Shown: positions 8,740 through 16,665 of the stretch, one piece after another | How positions within the stretch are numbered: position 1 is the first letter of the stretch | Layout: every line of letters starts with the position of its first letter | IMG/VR virus record: IMGVR_UViG_3300042544_002482 | Span: 1 to 64,000 of that record | Length of the DNA stretch: 64,000 bases | Reading direction: 5' to 3' (one strand) | Origin: a virus | Translations under genes and position numbers: made by a program | The notes under the pieces: model-generated | Told to the model about the DNA's origin: nothing | The model's database searches: none | Seen by the model: the letters and a program-made list of their open reading frames with translations, nothing else

Positions 8740-9197
8740 ACTTCCTTTTTAATCAGTTTAAATAGTACCTGATACTTGTCTTTTGTTTTACCCGCATCCT
8801 TCAAATCTTCTTTTGTGATTTCAGGATATTCAATTTCAATTTCCTGATTTAAAAGTACACCGTATTCATTATCAAATTCGATGTATTGAGGGTTAATAAC
8901 TTTACCGGTTACATTACCTTCGTCGTCTTTAACTTCATTGTACATCTTTACCAAGATGCCGCCATTACCATCTTCTTCTCCATACTTTTTGATTAATTCA
9001 TCTCTTAAAGTTTCAACCTTACTTCTCTCACCTTTAAGTTCTGTTGAAAAGTCACTCAATTCGTATTTCAAAATGATTGAAAGGTTTTGTTTACTAAATC
9101 CTTCAAATACTTGTTCTCCGGTTTGTGGGTCCGTGTATCCGTTTATTTCACTTTCTAATTGTAGAACGTCTCCTAATTTTAATGTGATTTTTTCCAT
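8718..9197 (-). CDS. Conserved-type phage protein of unknown function
   Basis: A 159-residue acidic and lysine-rich soluble protein beginning MEKITLKLGDVLQLES. A central charged region, LKGERSKVETLRDELIKKYGEE, is predicted helical, and the C-terminus is strongly basic (KKEVKKEGAN). No cysteines, signal peptide or membrane segment. I do not recognise a characterised family. It is the last gene of the leftward transcript and shares a terminator with the glycan operon. A candidate promoter directly upstream (9219-9247) suggests it can be expressed by itself. Confidence 0.7.
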   Translation of the reverse strand: MEKITLKLGDVLQLESEINGYTDPQTGEQVFEGFSKQNLSIILKYELSDFSTELKGERSKVETLRDELIKKYGEEDGNGGILVKMYNEVKDDEGNVTGKVINPQYIEFDNEYGVLLNQEIEIEYPEITKEDLKDAGKTKDKYQVLFKLIKKEVKKEGAN

Positions 9198-9218
9198 AAA
9201 TTTTTAATTATCTTTTAT

Positions 9219-9247
9219 AATATATATCTTATTTTCAAAAAAGTAAA
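9219..9247 (-). promoter_or_regulatory. Candidate sigma70-like promoter
   Basis: On the - strand, TTTACT is followed after 17 bases by TATATT, ending about 22 bases before the ATG at 9197. The region is very AT-rich, so a chance match is possible. Confidence 0.4.
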
Positions 9248-9249
9248 CA

Positions 9250-10257
9250 CTATATAATCGTTAAAAGTGCGTACGTCATCATTAACGAAATCCATACAAT
9301 TAGAGCTTTCAAATAGGTCATAAAACCAGTATGAAAATACTTCTGACCTATGGGTAAACATTTATGAGATGGGGAAATCAAATATGCTGAATACTCCAAA
9401 GTAAAGAATAGAACGAAATATTGCATACCAAACACACTCGTCAGTAAACTAACAATACCCGCATATTTTGCTGAAGACCCCAATAAAAATGACGCTAAAA
9501 ATCCTAACACAGAAACAATTATAATATGTTCAGGTTCACCATATTGTTTAATATATAATTCTATTACATCGTAATAAGACCCAACAATGTTACCTAAAAT
9601 TATAACCAAACCAACAATCCATATTAGTTCCCAATCAATGTAACTAAGTATTTTATTCCAACTCTTAGAGTAATATACCAACCATGCCGTAAATCCAGTG
9701 AAAAACCCAAAATAATATTTGGTAAGAAACACACACATTAATATGGTTACCAAAAATGGTATAACCACCATGGTTATGTTTTGCATATTAATTGGTTCAT
9801 CCTTAACTTCAATATCTATTTCATCATCTTTTAATGATAAGATATAATATGTAATATACAATACAGATATCAAAAGTAATGGCCAAATATATGACATGAA
9901 TTGAGTATAGGTTAATCCTAATACCGCCATTGGTATAATAACAGTTTTTTCTATTGGTGACCATAAATAATAATGGTGTGTTGACAAATAGTCAATGATA
10001 CCAAACTTCTTACGTTTCTTATTATCAACGGGTGCAATACTATTTAACATACTCGCAGATAAAGCCACTCTACCTGGTATTGGTAATATACCTCCGAATA
10101 ACGATACTAAAAATACCACCATTCTTTTAGACTTAACTTTTTGTTCAAGCAGTCTGAAGATGTCCATAAGGTATCCTCTTTCTCTGAGGATACCTGTTAC
10201 GAACATAATGAATATTAAATAGACAAGAAACTCTTGTCCTTTGATTAAAATCTCCAT
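9250..10257 (-). CDS. Multi-pass inner-membrane permease-like protein (DUF401-like)
   Basis: A 335-residue protein with about nine or ten hydrophobic segments and a conserved-looking loop GGILPIPGRVALSASMLNSI. This resembles the DUF401/TIGR00529 group of integral membrane proteins, distant relatives of anion and organic-acid permeases, recalled rather than searched. A second helix-loop, SPSHKCLPIGQKYFHTG, lies near the C-terminus. A perfect inverted repeat (10169-10195) lies within its early codons. Its start overlaps the end of the outer-membrane protein gene by 13 bases, so the two envelope proteins are probably made together. Such cargo is unusual in a phage; the transported substrate is unknown. 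Confidence 0.65.
   Translation of the reverse strand: MEILIKGQEFLVYLIFIMFVTGILRERGYLMDIFRLLEQKVKSKRMVVFLVSLFGGILPIPGRVALSASMLNSIAPVDNKKRKKFGIIDYLSTHHYYLWSPIEKTVIIPMAVLGLTYTQFMSYIWPLLLISVLYITYYILSLKDDEIDIEVKDEPINMQNITMVVIPFLVTILMCVFLTKYYFGFFTGFTAWLVYYSKSWNKILSYIDWELIWIVGLVIILGNIVGSYYDVIELYIKQYGEPEHIIIVSVLGFLASFLLGSSAKYAGIVSLLTSVFGMQYFVLFFTLEYSAYLISPSHKCLPIGQKYFHTGFMTYLKALIVWISLMMTYALLTII
10169..10195. repeat. Perfect 10-bp inverted repeat inside a coding region
   Basis: AGGTATCCTC and GAGGATACCT flank a 7-base loop about 60-90 bases into the permease gene. The mRNA would form a stable hairpin just ahead of an in-frame ATG (the GYLMDIF region). It could tune translation, or it may be a coding coincidence. 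Confidence 0.6.
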
Positions 10258-11129
10258 GCAAATATAATTGTGGTTCTTGATTTATGAGCGTCTTGGTTTA
10301 ACCCAGGCATGTGTTCAATATTCAAATAACCTTTGTTACTAAAACGATATTGTAAAAGTGGACCAACATACCATTCTTGTGATCCACCATTGAAATCGTT
10401 ATATCTAAACATATGTGAAACACCTAACGTTAAATCGTTATTGATGATGTTTGCGTATGATGCTGTATATGCATATTCATCTTCACGAAGTTCTTTTACT
10501 CTTGATAGGTTACCTTCATAAATTGCGTTGAAACCCCAAATACCCTTTTCACCGATTCTGTCACCTAATAGTAATTTTGGTTCAATACCCCAACGACCAT
10601 CTAACATTTTTGTTTCCCAATATAGAGTTGGGTTACCCCATAACTTGCCCCAATCGGCAAGTGCATATCGAAATTCCCAGGAGAATCCTCTCCATTTGAA
10701 TTCCTTATCTCCATTTTCACCGTCATAAACCGTGTGAGAATATAAGTCTAATTGAAGTCTCTTACCCAATCCGAATGTGAATTCATCTCTCATTCTAATT
10801 TGTGCGGGACCGTTTCTTCTTTGTCTAATGTCGAACCATTTTTCGTACATTGCTGTACCAGGTGGGTTCATCACATAAACTCTTGTGGATGCAAACATTC
10901 TCATCGTTGTCCAAAGTGGTTGACCATAAGGACCAACTTTGGTCATTAACGGGACTTTCTTTGCCGTTACAATGATTTCTTGTAATTGATTATTGGTTGT
11001 GTCTGTTTGAACTTTTAAGGATTGTTCAGAACCTTTTTGAATTGCACTACTACTATATTGACCATATGACAACGTTGTAGTAAACAATAATGCTAACATT
11101 AGCGATAGCATTGTGATTGTTTTTCTCAT
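10245..11129 (-). CDS. Outer-membrane beta-barrel protein with signal peptide
   Basis: A 294-residue exported protein. Residues 1-23 form a signal peptide (basic MRKT, hydrophobic core, cleavage near LSYGQ), a form common in Bacteroidota. A short EIIVTAKK follows, resembling the segment before TonB-dependent plug domains. The rest alternates polar and aromatic residues as in a beta-barrel and ends in ...FAWRF, the terminal-phenylalanine signal for BAM-mediated insertion. At about 270 mature residues it is a small barrel, not a full TonB receptor. It overlaps the permease gene. Possible roles are a channel or superinfection exclusion; neither is shown by the sequence. Confidence 0.75.
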   Translation of the reverse strand: MRKTITMLSLMLALLFTTTLSYGQYSSSAIQKGSEQSLKVQTDTTNNQLQEIIVTAKKVPLMTKVGPYGQPLWTTMRMFASTRVYVMNPPGTAMYEKWFDIRQRRNGPAQIRMRDEFTFGLGKRLQLDLYSHTVYDGENGDKEFKWRGFSWEFRYALADWGKLWGNPTLYWETKMLDGRWGIEPKLLLGDRIGEKGIWGFNAIYEGNLSRVKELREDEYAYTASYANIINNDLTLGVSHMFRYNDFNGGSQEWYVGPLLQYRFSNKGYLNIEHMPGLNQDAHKSRTTIIFAWRF

Positions 11130-11160
11130 TTTGTTTTTTGTTTAAGAAAAGTTTATTTTG

Positions 11161-11252
11161 CGGGGAGAAAGGGATTCGGACCCTCGATTGACTTTTTTAG
11201 GTCCAATGACAACTTCGGAGGTTGCTGGTTTAGACCACTCACCCACCTCCCC
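11161..11252 (-). tRNA. Class II tRNA, serine-type body with CCG anticodon
   Basis: A 92-nt cloverleaf on the - strand. The acceptor GGGGAGG pairs with TCTCCCC, and the discriminator is G. The D-arm is GGT/ACC. The anticodon stem GCAAC/GTTGT closes a 7-base loop CTCCGAA, giving anticodon CCG (11216-11218). A long variable arm of about 20 nt and a T-arm GAGGG/CCCTT complete it. CCA is not encoded. The long variable arm and G73 are serine-type, whereas CCG would read the arginine codon CGG. Isotype and anticodon therefore disagree. Confidence 0.85.
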
Positions 11253-11290
11253 AACAATAATAATATAAACAAAAAATATTAGATAATCAA

Positions 11291-11956
11291 CTATCGCTCA
11301 ATAAGAAATATACCTAACCCATTCCAGAAATCGTTAGTGTCTTCACCTGATGTGTACAATTCTCTATAATGACTAATAAATAAGTTGTTATCACTAACAA
11401 ACTTTTCAAAAGCCCCACTGTTCCAATTCCAATCATCCATAATAAGAATTGTTTCTTTGGAGAAGATTGGTAACATATTGGTTAACGCAACATATTGATC
11501 GTGGAATTTTGTTTCTCCGTCATAAAAAATGATATCAACATTTGATAGTGATTTAAAATCAAAGGTTTGATAATCAGTTTTATATACTGATGTTTTATCG
11601 ACATTACAATGTCTTTTAACATTCGATAAAAATTCTTCTTGTGGTGGTGTGTCGATATTATGTTTATAGTAGTTGCCAATTTTTTGACTTACACCTTTTG
11701 GTGTTAAGTTAGGTGACATAAAGTTGTCAATACCTATCGAATAAATGTCATTACCATACACCGCGGAACAAAAAGTCGCACCTCTAAAAACACCCACTTC
11801 AAGATATGTTGCATTATCAATATTACAAATGTTATTAAGAAAACATTTAACTTTATTACTTGTTATTCCGTGGATATCAAGTATGTCTTGATTTAATTTA
11901 GATACTTCAAGTTTACCCCATTCAATAGAGTCGTCAATGTGTTTAATTAAGTCCAT
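11291..11956 (-). CDS. Class I SAM methyltransferase (Methyltransf_24-like)
   Basis: About 221 residues from ATG 11956; a longer frame would need a TTG at 11980, and A-rich sequence precedes the ATG. YLEVGVFRGATFCSAV is the SAM-binding motif I region; YSIGIDNF is motif II; IIFYDGETKFHDQYVAL and LIMDDWNW are the post-motifs typical of small-molecule and sugar O-methyltransferases. It overlaps the end of the U32-like gene by 14 bases, so it belongs to a unit with the U32-like and radical SAM proteins upstream. Substrate unknown. Confidence 0.75.
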   Translation of the reverse strand: MDLIKHIDDSIEWGKLEVSKLNQDILDIHGITSNKVKCFLNNICNIDNATYLEVGVFRGATFCSAVYGNDIYSIGIDNFMSPNLTPKGVSQKIGNYYKHNIDTPPQEEFLSNVKRHCNVDKTSVYKTDYQTFDFKSLSNVDIIFYDGETKFHDQYVALTNMLPIFSKETILIMDDWNWNSGAFEKFVSDNNLFISHYRELYTSGEDTNDFWNGLGIFLIER

Positions 11957-12983
11957 GAGATTTCTTTTTATGGTCGGCAACTATGTCGCAATAATTACAA
12001 TCCCAACATTGGAATTTACATTTCTTTATTTTATTTCTCCATCCCTTCAATTCATCATATGGAATACCGTCCAAATATGTTTCAGAGGTCTTGGATAGAA
12101 CTTCACTATTTGCAACGTAGGAGTCAACAATTTCAATTGTTTCATCTAATCTATTAAAACTATCTCTACCGTGCATTTTGAATACGTCGATATATTCTAA
12201 TAATTCATCAAACTCCTCTTTAAATGGTGGTATTGTTGCTGCCTTAAAAAAGAATGCGTTAATTTCTTTTTCCCATTTGTACTCACACGTTACTTTGGAT
12301 ATCTCATGATGAAAATATGGTAGTTCATTAGGTTGTCTAAGATTATTATATGAATAGTGTTCATCCATAACTGGACATCTACCTAAACAACCTTCATTAA
12401 CAAGTAATGATAGTTTTACATATCTACCTTTCTCCTCATAATATTTTAATTGTGCTCTCTTGATGTTTTTTAATTCCTCAACATCTCTCATTAAAATTCT
12501 ATCGAGATTAATGTAGTCAAATCCTTGGTCCGCATTATACCAAAAGTCTTGTCCCGTTGCAACTTTTCTTAATATGGTATTTTTAATTTCCATCTCAGGA
12601 AAATGTTTCTTCAATCCCATAGCAACCCAATGACCATGTGGGATAGTTATACACCTTAAACCCTTTTCATATAATGGTTTCAAATTGTCAACAAACAATT
12701 TGTAATTTTCATACTTGGGTGAGACATTAATATTATTGAACGTTGCACTTATTTTAATACCTAATGCTTTTTGTATTATCATTGCATTTTCAAATATAAC
12801 ATCTATATCCTCTTCTCTAAACACAGCACCCATCGCATCCTGTGTGAATGGTGGTATTCTACACGTGAAATAAATGTCATAAATCCAATCTTTATTTCTT
12901 TCTAAGAATGGATAAAACTTATTTACGAACATATCCTCCGTCAACATCGGATTAAACGGTATTGAAAATATTTTCTTTGTCAT
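11943..12983 (-). CDS. U32 peptidase-like (UbiU/UbiV-type) Fe-S TIM-barrel protein
   Basis: A 346-residue protein with the alternating strand-helix pattern of a TIM barrel and the motif NEGCLGRCPVMDEHY (C199, C203), which is the cysteine signature of the U32 family. C233 and a terminal C-x3-C-x2-C-x2-C cluster (C322, C326, C329, C332) follow. Characterised U32 members (UbiU/UbiV, RlhA, TrhP) are hydroxylases, or parts of hydroxylases, of ubiquinone precursors or RNA rather than proteases, and some bind a 4Fe-4S cluster. The gene overlaps a radical SAM gene by four bases, suggesting a joint two-enzyme modification. The target is unknown. Confidence 0.75.
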   Translation of the reverse strand: MTKKIFSIPFNPMLTEDMFVNKFYPFLERNKDWIYDIYFTCRIPPFTQDAMGAVFREEDIDVIFENAMIIQKALGIKISATFNNINVSPKYENYKLFVDNLKPLYEKGLRCITIPHGHWVAMGLKKHFPEMEIKNTILRKVATGQDFWYNADQGFDYINLDRILMRDVEELKNIKRAQLKYYEEKGRYVKLSLLVNEGCLGRCPVMDEHYSYNNLRQPNELPYFHHEISKVTCEYKWEKEINAFFFKAATIPPFKEEFDELLEYIDVFKMHGRDSFNRLDETIEIVDSYVANSEVLSKTSETYLDGIPYDELKGWRNKIKKCKFQCWDCNYCDIVADHKKKSHGLN

Positions 12984-13981
12984 TTGCTACCTTCCATACA
13001 ACCTCCACATATTCCATTACATTCTGTCTTATAAAAAACACAATCTAAACAATCTTGTGGGATTGAATAATTTTTATGATTATCAATATAAAGTTTATCG
13101 AACTCTTCTCTTAGACCTAAGATACCATTTTTTCCTGATATTTCCAAAACATTCTTAATCTTTACTTTATCCTCTAATGGGTAACAATGGATTGAACTTC
13201 CGTCTGGGAATATATCTAACGGCATAAACCCACATATGGTTTCATACTCAGGGATTTTGAATGTAGCAAAATTTAATGAGTTTTCCATTACGGCACCCTT
13301 TGTTTTACCCTCCCAAAGACATGGAGGTACTTGACAATCAGATGTAATCTTTATTTGATTATATAGACCGAATTTAAGTATCTTAGTCATCTCGACACCC
13401 ATTTCCTTATTATTGATAAGATATGTGCCTGTGAGATCTAAACCTAACCTTATGGCGTTTATTTTACCATCTAATTCGTGATATAACCATTTAATGTATT
13501 CGTAAAAATTTCTGTCTTTCCAATCCTTTGACATTGTTAACGCCAAATATAATCTGGGGTGGTCTTCGAACCCCCACGTATTTGCATATGCCTTATAAAT
13601 TTCTAGATAGTTTTTTTTAAAAATAACCATCCTATTTTTTTCATTAAGTTCCGCAGCATTCGGGAATGTCCATCTAATGTTTTTAATGTTTTCTATTATG
13701 TAATCTTTGGTGGTTTTACCAAATAAAAAATTACTAACAAGATTTACTTTAAATCCTTTAGAAAATATATGATCTAATATCCCAGTAAAATTTGAATGTT
13801 GTGTTGGTTCACCACCGAGTATGGTGATTTCTTCATTGGAGTTATTTAGACGATAATGGTCGATAATTTTATCGACCATTTCTATATCCATTTCTCCTAA
13901 CGTGTGTTTTAATCTTGCATCTTCTTTTGTGAAACAAAATGAACATCCCTTAGCACACGTTCCGTTTATCGCTAAATTCAT
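12980..13981 (-). CDS. Radical SAM enzyme with C-terminal SPASM-like domain
   Basis: A 333-residue enzyme. C9-x3-C13-x2-C16 (TCAKGCSFC) binds the 4Fe-4S cluster that cleaves SAM, and ILGGEP is the SAM-amino-group motif. The last 110 residues hold a cysteine series (CLW, TICGF, IHCYP, CLDC, CNGICGGC) typical of a C-terminal SPASM domain with auxiliary clusters. This domain order is conventional, unlike the eight paralogs at 33287-44546 whose extra cysteines are N-terminal. SPASM enzymes modify peptides, proteins or small molecules by radical chemistry. It overlaps the U32-like gene by four bases. Confidence 0.88.
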   Translation of the reverse strand: MNLAINGTCAKGCSFCFTKEDARLKHTLGEMDIEMVDKIIDHYRLNNSNEEITILGGEPTQHSNFTGILDHIFSKGFKVNLVSNFLFGKTTKDYIIENIKNIRWTFPNAAELNEKNRMVIFKKNYLEIYKAYANTWGFEDHPRLYLALTMSKDWKDRNFYEYIKWLYHELDGKINAIRLGLDLTGTYLINNKEMGVEMTKILKFGLYNQIKITSDCQVPPCLWEGKTKGAVMENSLNFATFKIPEYETICGFMPLDIFPDGSSIHCYPLEDKVKIKNVLEISGKNGILGLREEFDKLYIDNHKNYSIPQDCLDCVFYKTECNGICGGCMEGSK

Positions 13982-13991
13982 TAAAAATTAT

Positions 13992-14732
13992 TTAAAAGTC
14001 CATTCTCAATGTGAGAGGTGTTGTTTCAATATTCTCGTCTTCTCTTTGTTGTTTACTTAATGCGATACCAAATTTCTCATGCTTAAGTCTATGACAATCA
14101 GCAATAGTTACACATGATTTAATTCTCTCTTCTAACAATTGTTGTTCTAATAATAAGTTAGCTAACTTTGTGTTATATGCTGTAACATTATTAATTATTT
14201 TTTGAACAAATGTTGATTTATCAATATTTCTACCTGTACACAAAATGTCAATTATCGGTGTTTGATAATCCTCATCAGCCGTCCAACCAAACGCCTCTCT
14301 TTTCTGTTCTTCCCAAGTATCTTTCTCTAATATTGATGCGTCAACCATTAATTCTTTATATCTTTCGGAGAATCTATCTGCAACAACTTTTTTCATTGCG
14401 GCTTTATTAAACGCTACACCAGCTGCTTTATCTTCTTCAGTAAGAAAATGTTTCACCTTTTCTGTTTCTGTTTCACTAGATTCCGCCAACTGTGGGATTT
14501 CATCCATGATATGTGAGTTTGTTCTAACGCTAATATAATCTTTATATATGTCAGCAAAAACAAATCCTTTGGCCACCTCTTCTGAGATAACAGTTGCGCC
14601 GAGTTTATTTAATTCAACTCTCATGTCATTGTACTCATCGGCTATTCTACCATAATTGTAATTTAAATACATTCCAACTACATGTATATAACCTGGAGTA
14701 TTTCCTTGTACTTTAAAAAGAATATGTGTCAT
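13992..14732 (-). CDS. Phage protein, possibly tail-fibre related
   Basis: A 246-residue soluble protein. Residues 60-110 are charged and alanine-rich. The region around EEQKREAFGWTADEDYQTP and ILCTGRNIDKSTFVQKI resembles tail-fibre assembly or DUF4376-like proteins of marine phages in layout, with a predicted helical pair afterwards (LANLLLEQQLLEERIKSC). The likeness is by pattern only. It sits between the U32/radical SAM unit and a second phage-type gene upstream, overlapping the latter by one base. Function uncertain. Confidence 0.55.
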   Translation of the reverse strand: MTHILFKVQGNTPGYIHVVGMYLNYNYGRIADEYNDMRVELNKLGATVISEEVAKGFVFADIYKDYISVRTNSHIMDEIPQLAESSETETEKVKHFLTEEDKAAGVAFNKAAMKKVVADRFSERYKELMVDASILEKDTWEEQKREAFGWTADEDYQTPIIDILCTGRNIDKSTFVQKIINNVTAYNTKLANLLLEQQLLEERIKSCVTIADCHRLKHEKFGIALSKQQREDENIETTPLTLRMDF

Positions 14733-15496
14733 TATAATAATTTTTCTGTTTCTATTTTATTTGGTTCTGTTAATCTCAATTGATTCTTTAACGACTCCTC
14801 AATTGAGAAACTATTTGTTGTTGCTTGTGTCATTAATTGATTAATATTTTTATCAATTGATATTGTATAAGATGACGCTAAAGATAATACTTGTTTTTGT
14901 TGTTCTGGATCCATCATAAGAATTGAATCTAAGTTACCTGTACCAATTCTACCGTATGAAATCATATCTAACATTGCTTGTTTAGCCATACGAACTGTCC
15001 AATAGTCTTTTTCATATTTTTCCTCTAAATCTGGATTACCAAAAACATCAATTAATTTGGTACCGTCAGGTAAGATTGCGTCATCTGATTCCAAATATTC
15101 CTTAATTAAATCAATAAACCCTTGTCTTTCTCTATATGCATCTTTAAGATTTCTATTAAATTTTCTTAAATCAATACGTTTATCTGCAATAGTTAAATCA
15201 ACCATTTCTTTTCTTTTAGGGTCAGTAATAAATTCTTTACTTTCTTCATCCATTTGAATTTCTAATTCAGCTTTTTTTACTGTATATTCTAAATGTTCAA
15301 CCGCATCTTCTCTACCTCTCAATTCTAAAAGCCATTGTTTTAATCTTGCGTATGGTGTTATTTGTGCACCACCAACAAAATTATATGCTTTGTATTTTGG
15401 TAACGCAAAAGACATACTTTCGGATATTTGCATTAATTTTTCATCAAAAGGATTGTTAATGAAATTAGACCTGTCGTATTTGTAACCTTGTTCCAT
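14732..15496 (-). CDS. Phage protein of unknown function, helical
   Basis: A 254-residue protein, mostly charged helix. The centre (about 75-145) is rich in K/E/R with heptad-like spacing and may form a coiled coil. No catalytic motif, signal peptide or cysteine is present. It is the first gene after the fibre block in the transcription direction and has a near-consensus promoter immediately upstream. Its one-base overlap with the next gene links the two. I suspect a virion or assembly role because of the position next to fibres, but this is inference. Confidence 0.6.
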   Translation of the reverse strand: MEQGYKYDRSNFINNPFDEKLMQISESMSFALPKYKAYNFVGGAQITPYARLKQWLLELRGREDAVEHLEYTVKKAELEIQMDEESKEFITDPKRKEMVDLTIADKRIDLRKFNRNLKDAYRERQGFIDLIKEYLESDDAILPDGTKLIDVFGNPDLEEKYEKDYWTVRMAKQAMLDMISYGRIGTGNLDSILMMDPEQQKQVLSLASSYTISIDKNINQLMTQATTNSFSIEESLKNQLRLTEPNKIETEKLL

Positions 15497-15511
15497 AATT
15501 GTTTTTTTATT

Positions 15512-15540
15512 AATATAGTGAAAATTTTTTAGAATGTCAA
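15512..15540 (-). promoter_or_regulatory. Near-consensus sigma70-type promoter
   Basis: On the - strand, TTGACA (15535-15540) is separated by exactly 17 bases from TATATT (15512-15517), in the only sizeable gap between the fibre genes and the genes at 11291-15496. The -10 box ends 16 bases before the ATG at 15496. The spacer carries an A/T tract. It probably starts a separate leftward transcript. Confidence 0.6.
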
Positions 15541-15541
15541 G

Positions 15542-16651
15542 TTATCTCCAACCACAATGTCCAGATGATGTTCCAGGATTAACCCGAGGTGCTAATCCAG
15601 GTATAGATGCTGACCCAGTGTCTGTTGCATATATTAATTGCCAACTTATGTTATTTTGACCAGTACCATCGTAATTACCTAACATATATTGCCAATCTTG
15701 ACCTAATGCGAAGTTTTCTTCTCCACAGTTAGGGTGTGGCTTTGCAACATTACCAAGATTCGTATCAGTGGAGTTACTCCACCTTCTTAGGTTATAACCC
15801 CCATTATATGAACCCTCATTACCACAATACCCCTTTCCTACTTTAGATGGTATACCTTTTTGTTGTGCGTGTGCACCCCATTGTGTTGAGGAACTTGGTG
15901 TTTCATTAGAGAAATTAAATTTTATTCCTGCGGATGTTGTCCACGCATATCCAAAACTTTCATCATAAAATGCACCAGCACCATCCGTTCCACTTATTGA
16001 CGTTATACCAAATCCACTTACATAACTTTCGTTAGATAAATTAAATTTTTCAATAGTAGTTGATCCACCAGAAATTAAATAAGCAAATTCCGTTTCCTTT
16101 TGCATGGTAGCAACGTCACTTCTAGCAATACCTGTATTAAATTTAGCTTGGTGAGCATAGTTTGTGTCATTAAACATATTAATTGCTGATGTCCGGGTCC
16201 CATGAATTGCATCTGGGGCTTTCCATAAGTTATCATCGTTTACTGACCAAATAAATAATATTGTTTTATTACACGCTCCTGATGTATAAGATACTGGATA
16301 ATCTAATAATTCACCAACGTGTGTTGTTTGACTTGTTGAGTTTGTTGTTTTGTGTACGTTTCTCCATGGTGATGAGTCTTTATAACCACCAGCCAAATAT
16401 GTGTATGATAAAACTTGTCTATATTTAAACGCAATTGGTATAGTTTCTTGTGCGGCAATTCTTTCCCATCCATTATCAATATTTGACACTCCAGTATATA
16501 ACATTAAGAAACTACCACTAGTGGACTCCTCCAAATATAATGAACCAGATAATGGTGAACCAGGTCTATTCGTTCTTGTTCCTCTAGGTGGTCTATTCAC
16601 CACTCTATCCGATGTTAAACTACCACTAACTTCTAAATTTTCGTATATCAT
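15542..16651 (-). CDS. Fibre-tip/adhesin-type protein, paralog 1 of 3
   Basis: A 369-residue virion-type protein. Residues 1-70 are a fibre-linking segment (MIYENLEVSGSL, then GSLYLEESTSGSF). Residues 100-135 hold the conserved YLAGGYKDSSPWRNVH block. The C-terminal third is rich in G, N, Y and W (GNEGSYNGGYNLRRWSN, PHPNCGEENF, QYMLGNYDG) and ends SSGHCGWR. The same blocks recur in the next two genes. Many differences between the copies fall in the middle third, which may be the exposed receptor-contacting part. It is 14 bases from the next paralog. A host-recognition role is inferred. Confidence 0.7.
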   Translation of the reverse strand: MIYENLEVSGSLTSDRVVNRPPRGTRTNRPGSPLSGSLYLEESTSGSFLMLYTGVSNIDNGWERIAAQETIPIAFKYRQVLSYTYLAGGYKDSSPWRNVHKTTNSTSQTTHVGELLDYPVSYTSGACNKTILFIWSVNDDNLWKAPDAIHGTRTSAINMFNDTNYAHQAKFNTGIARSDVATMQKETEFAYLISGGSTTIEKFNLSNESYVSGFGITSISGTDGAGAFYDESFGYAWTTSAGIKFNFSNETPSSSTQWGAHAQQKGIPSKVGKGYCGNEGSYNGGYNLRRWSNSTDTNLGNVAKPHPNCGEENFALGQDWQYMLGNYDGTGQNNISWQLIYATDTGSASIPGLAPRVNPGTSSGHCGWR

Positions 16652-16665
16652 AATTTAATTATTTT

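Noticed and set aside
11943-12983. Reading the U32-like protein as a protease
   Set aside because: The cysteine pattern fits the Fe-S hydroxylase-type members; no protease mechanism is established for this motif set.
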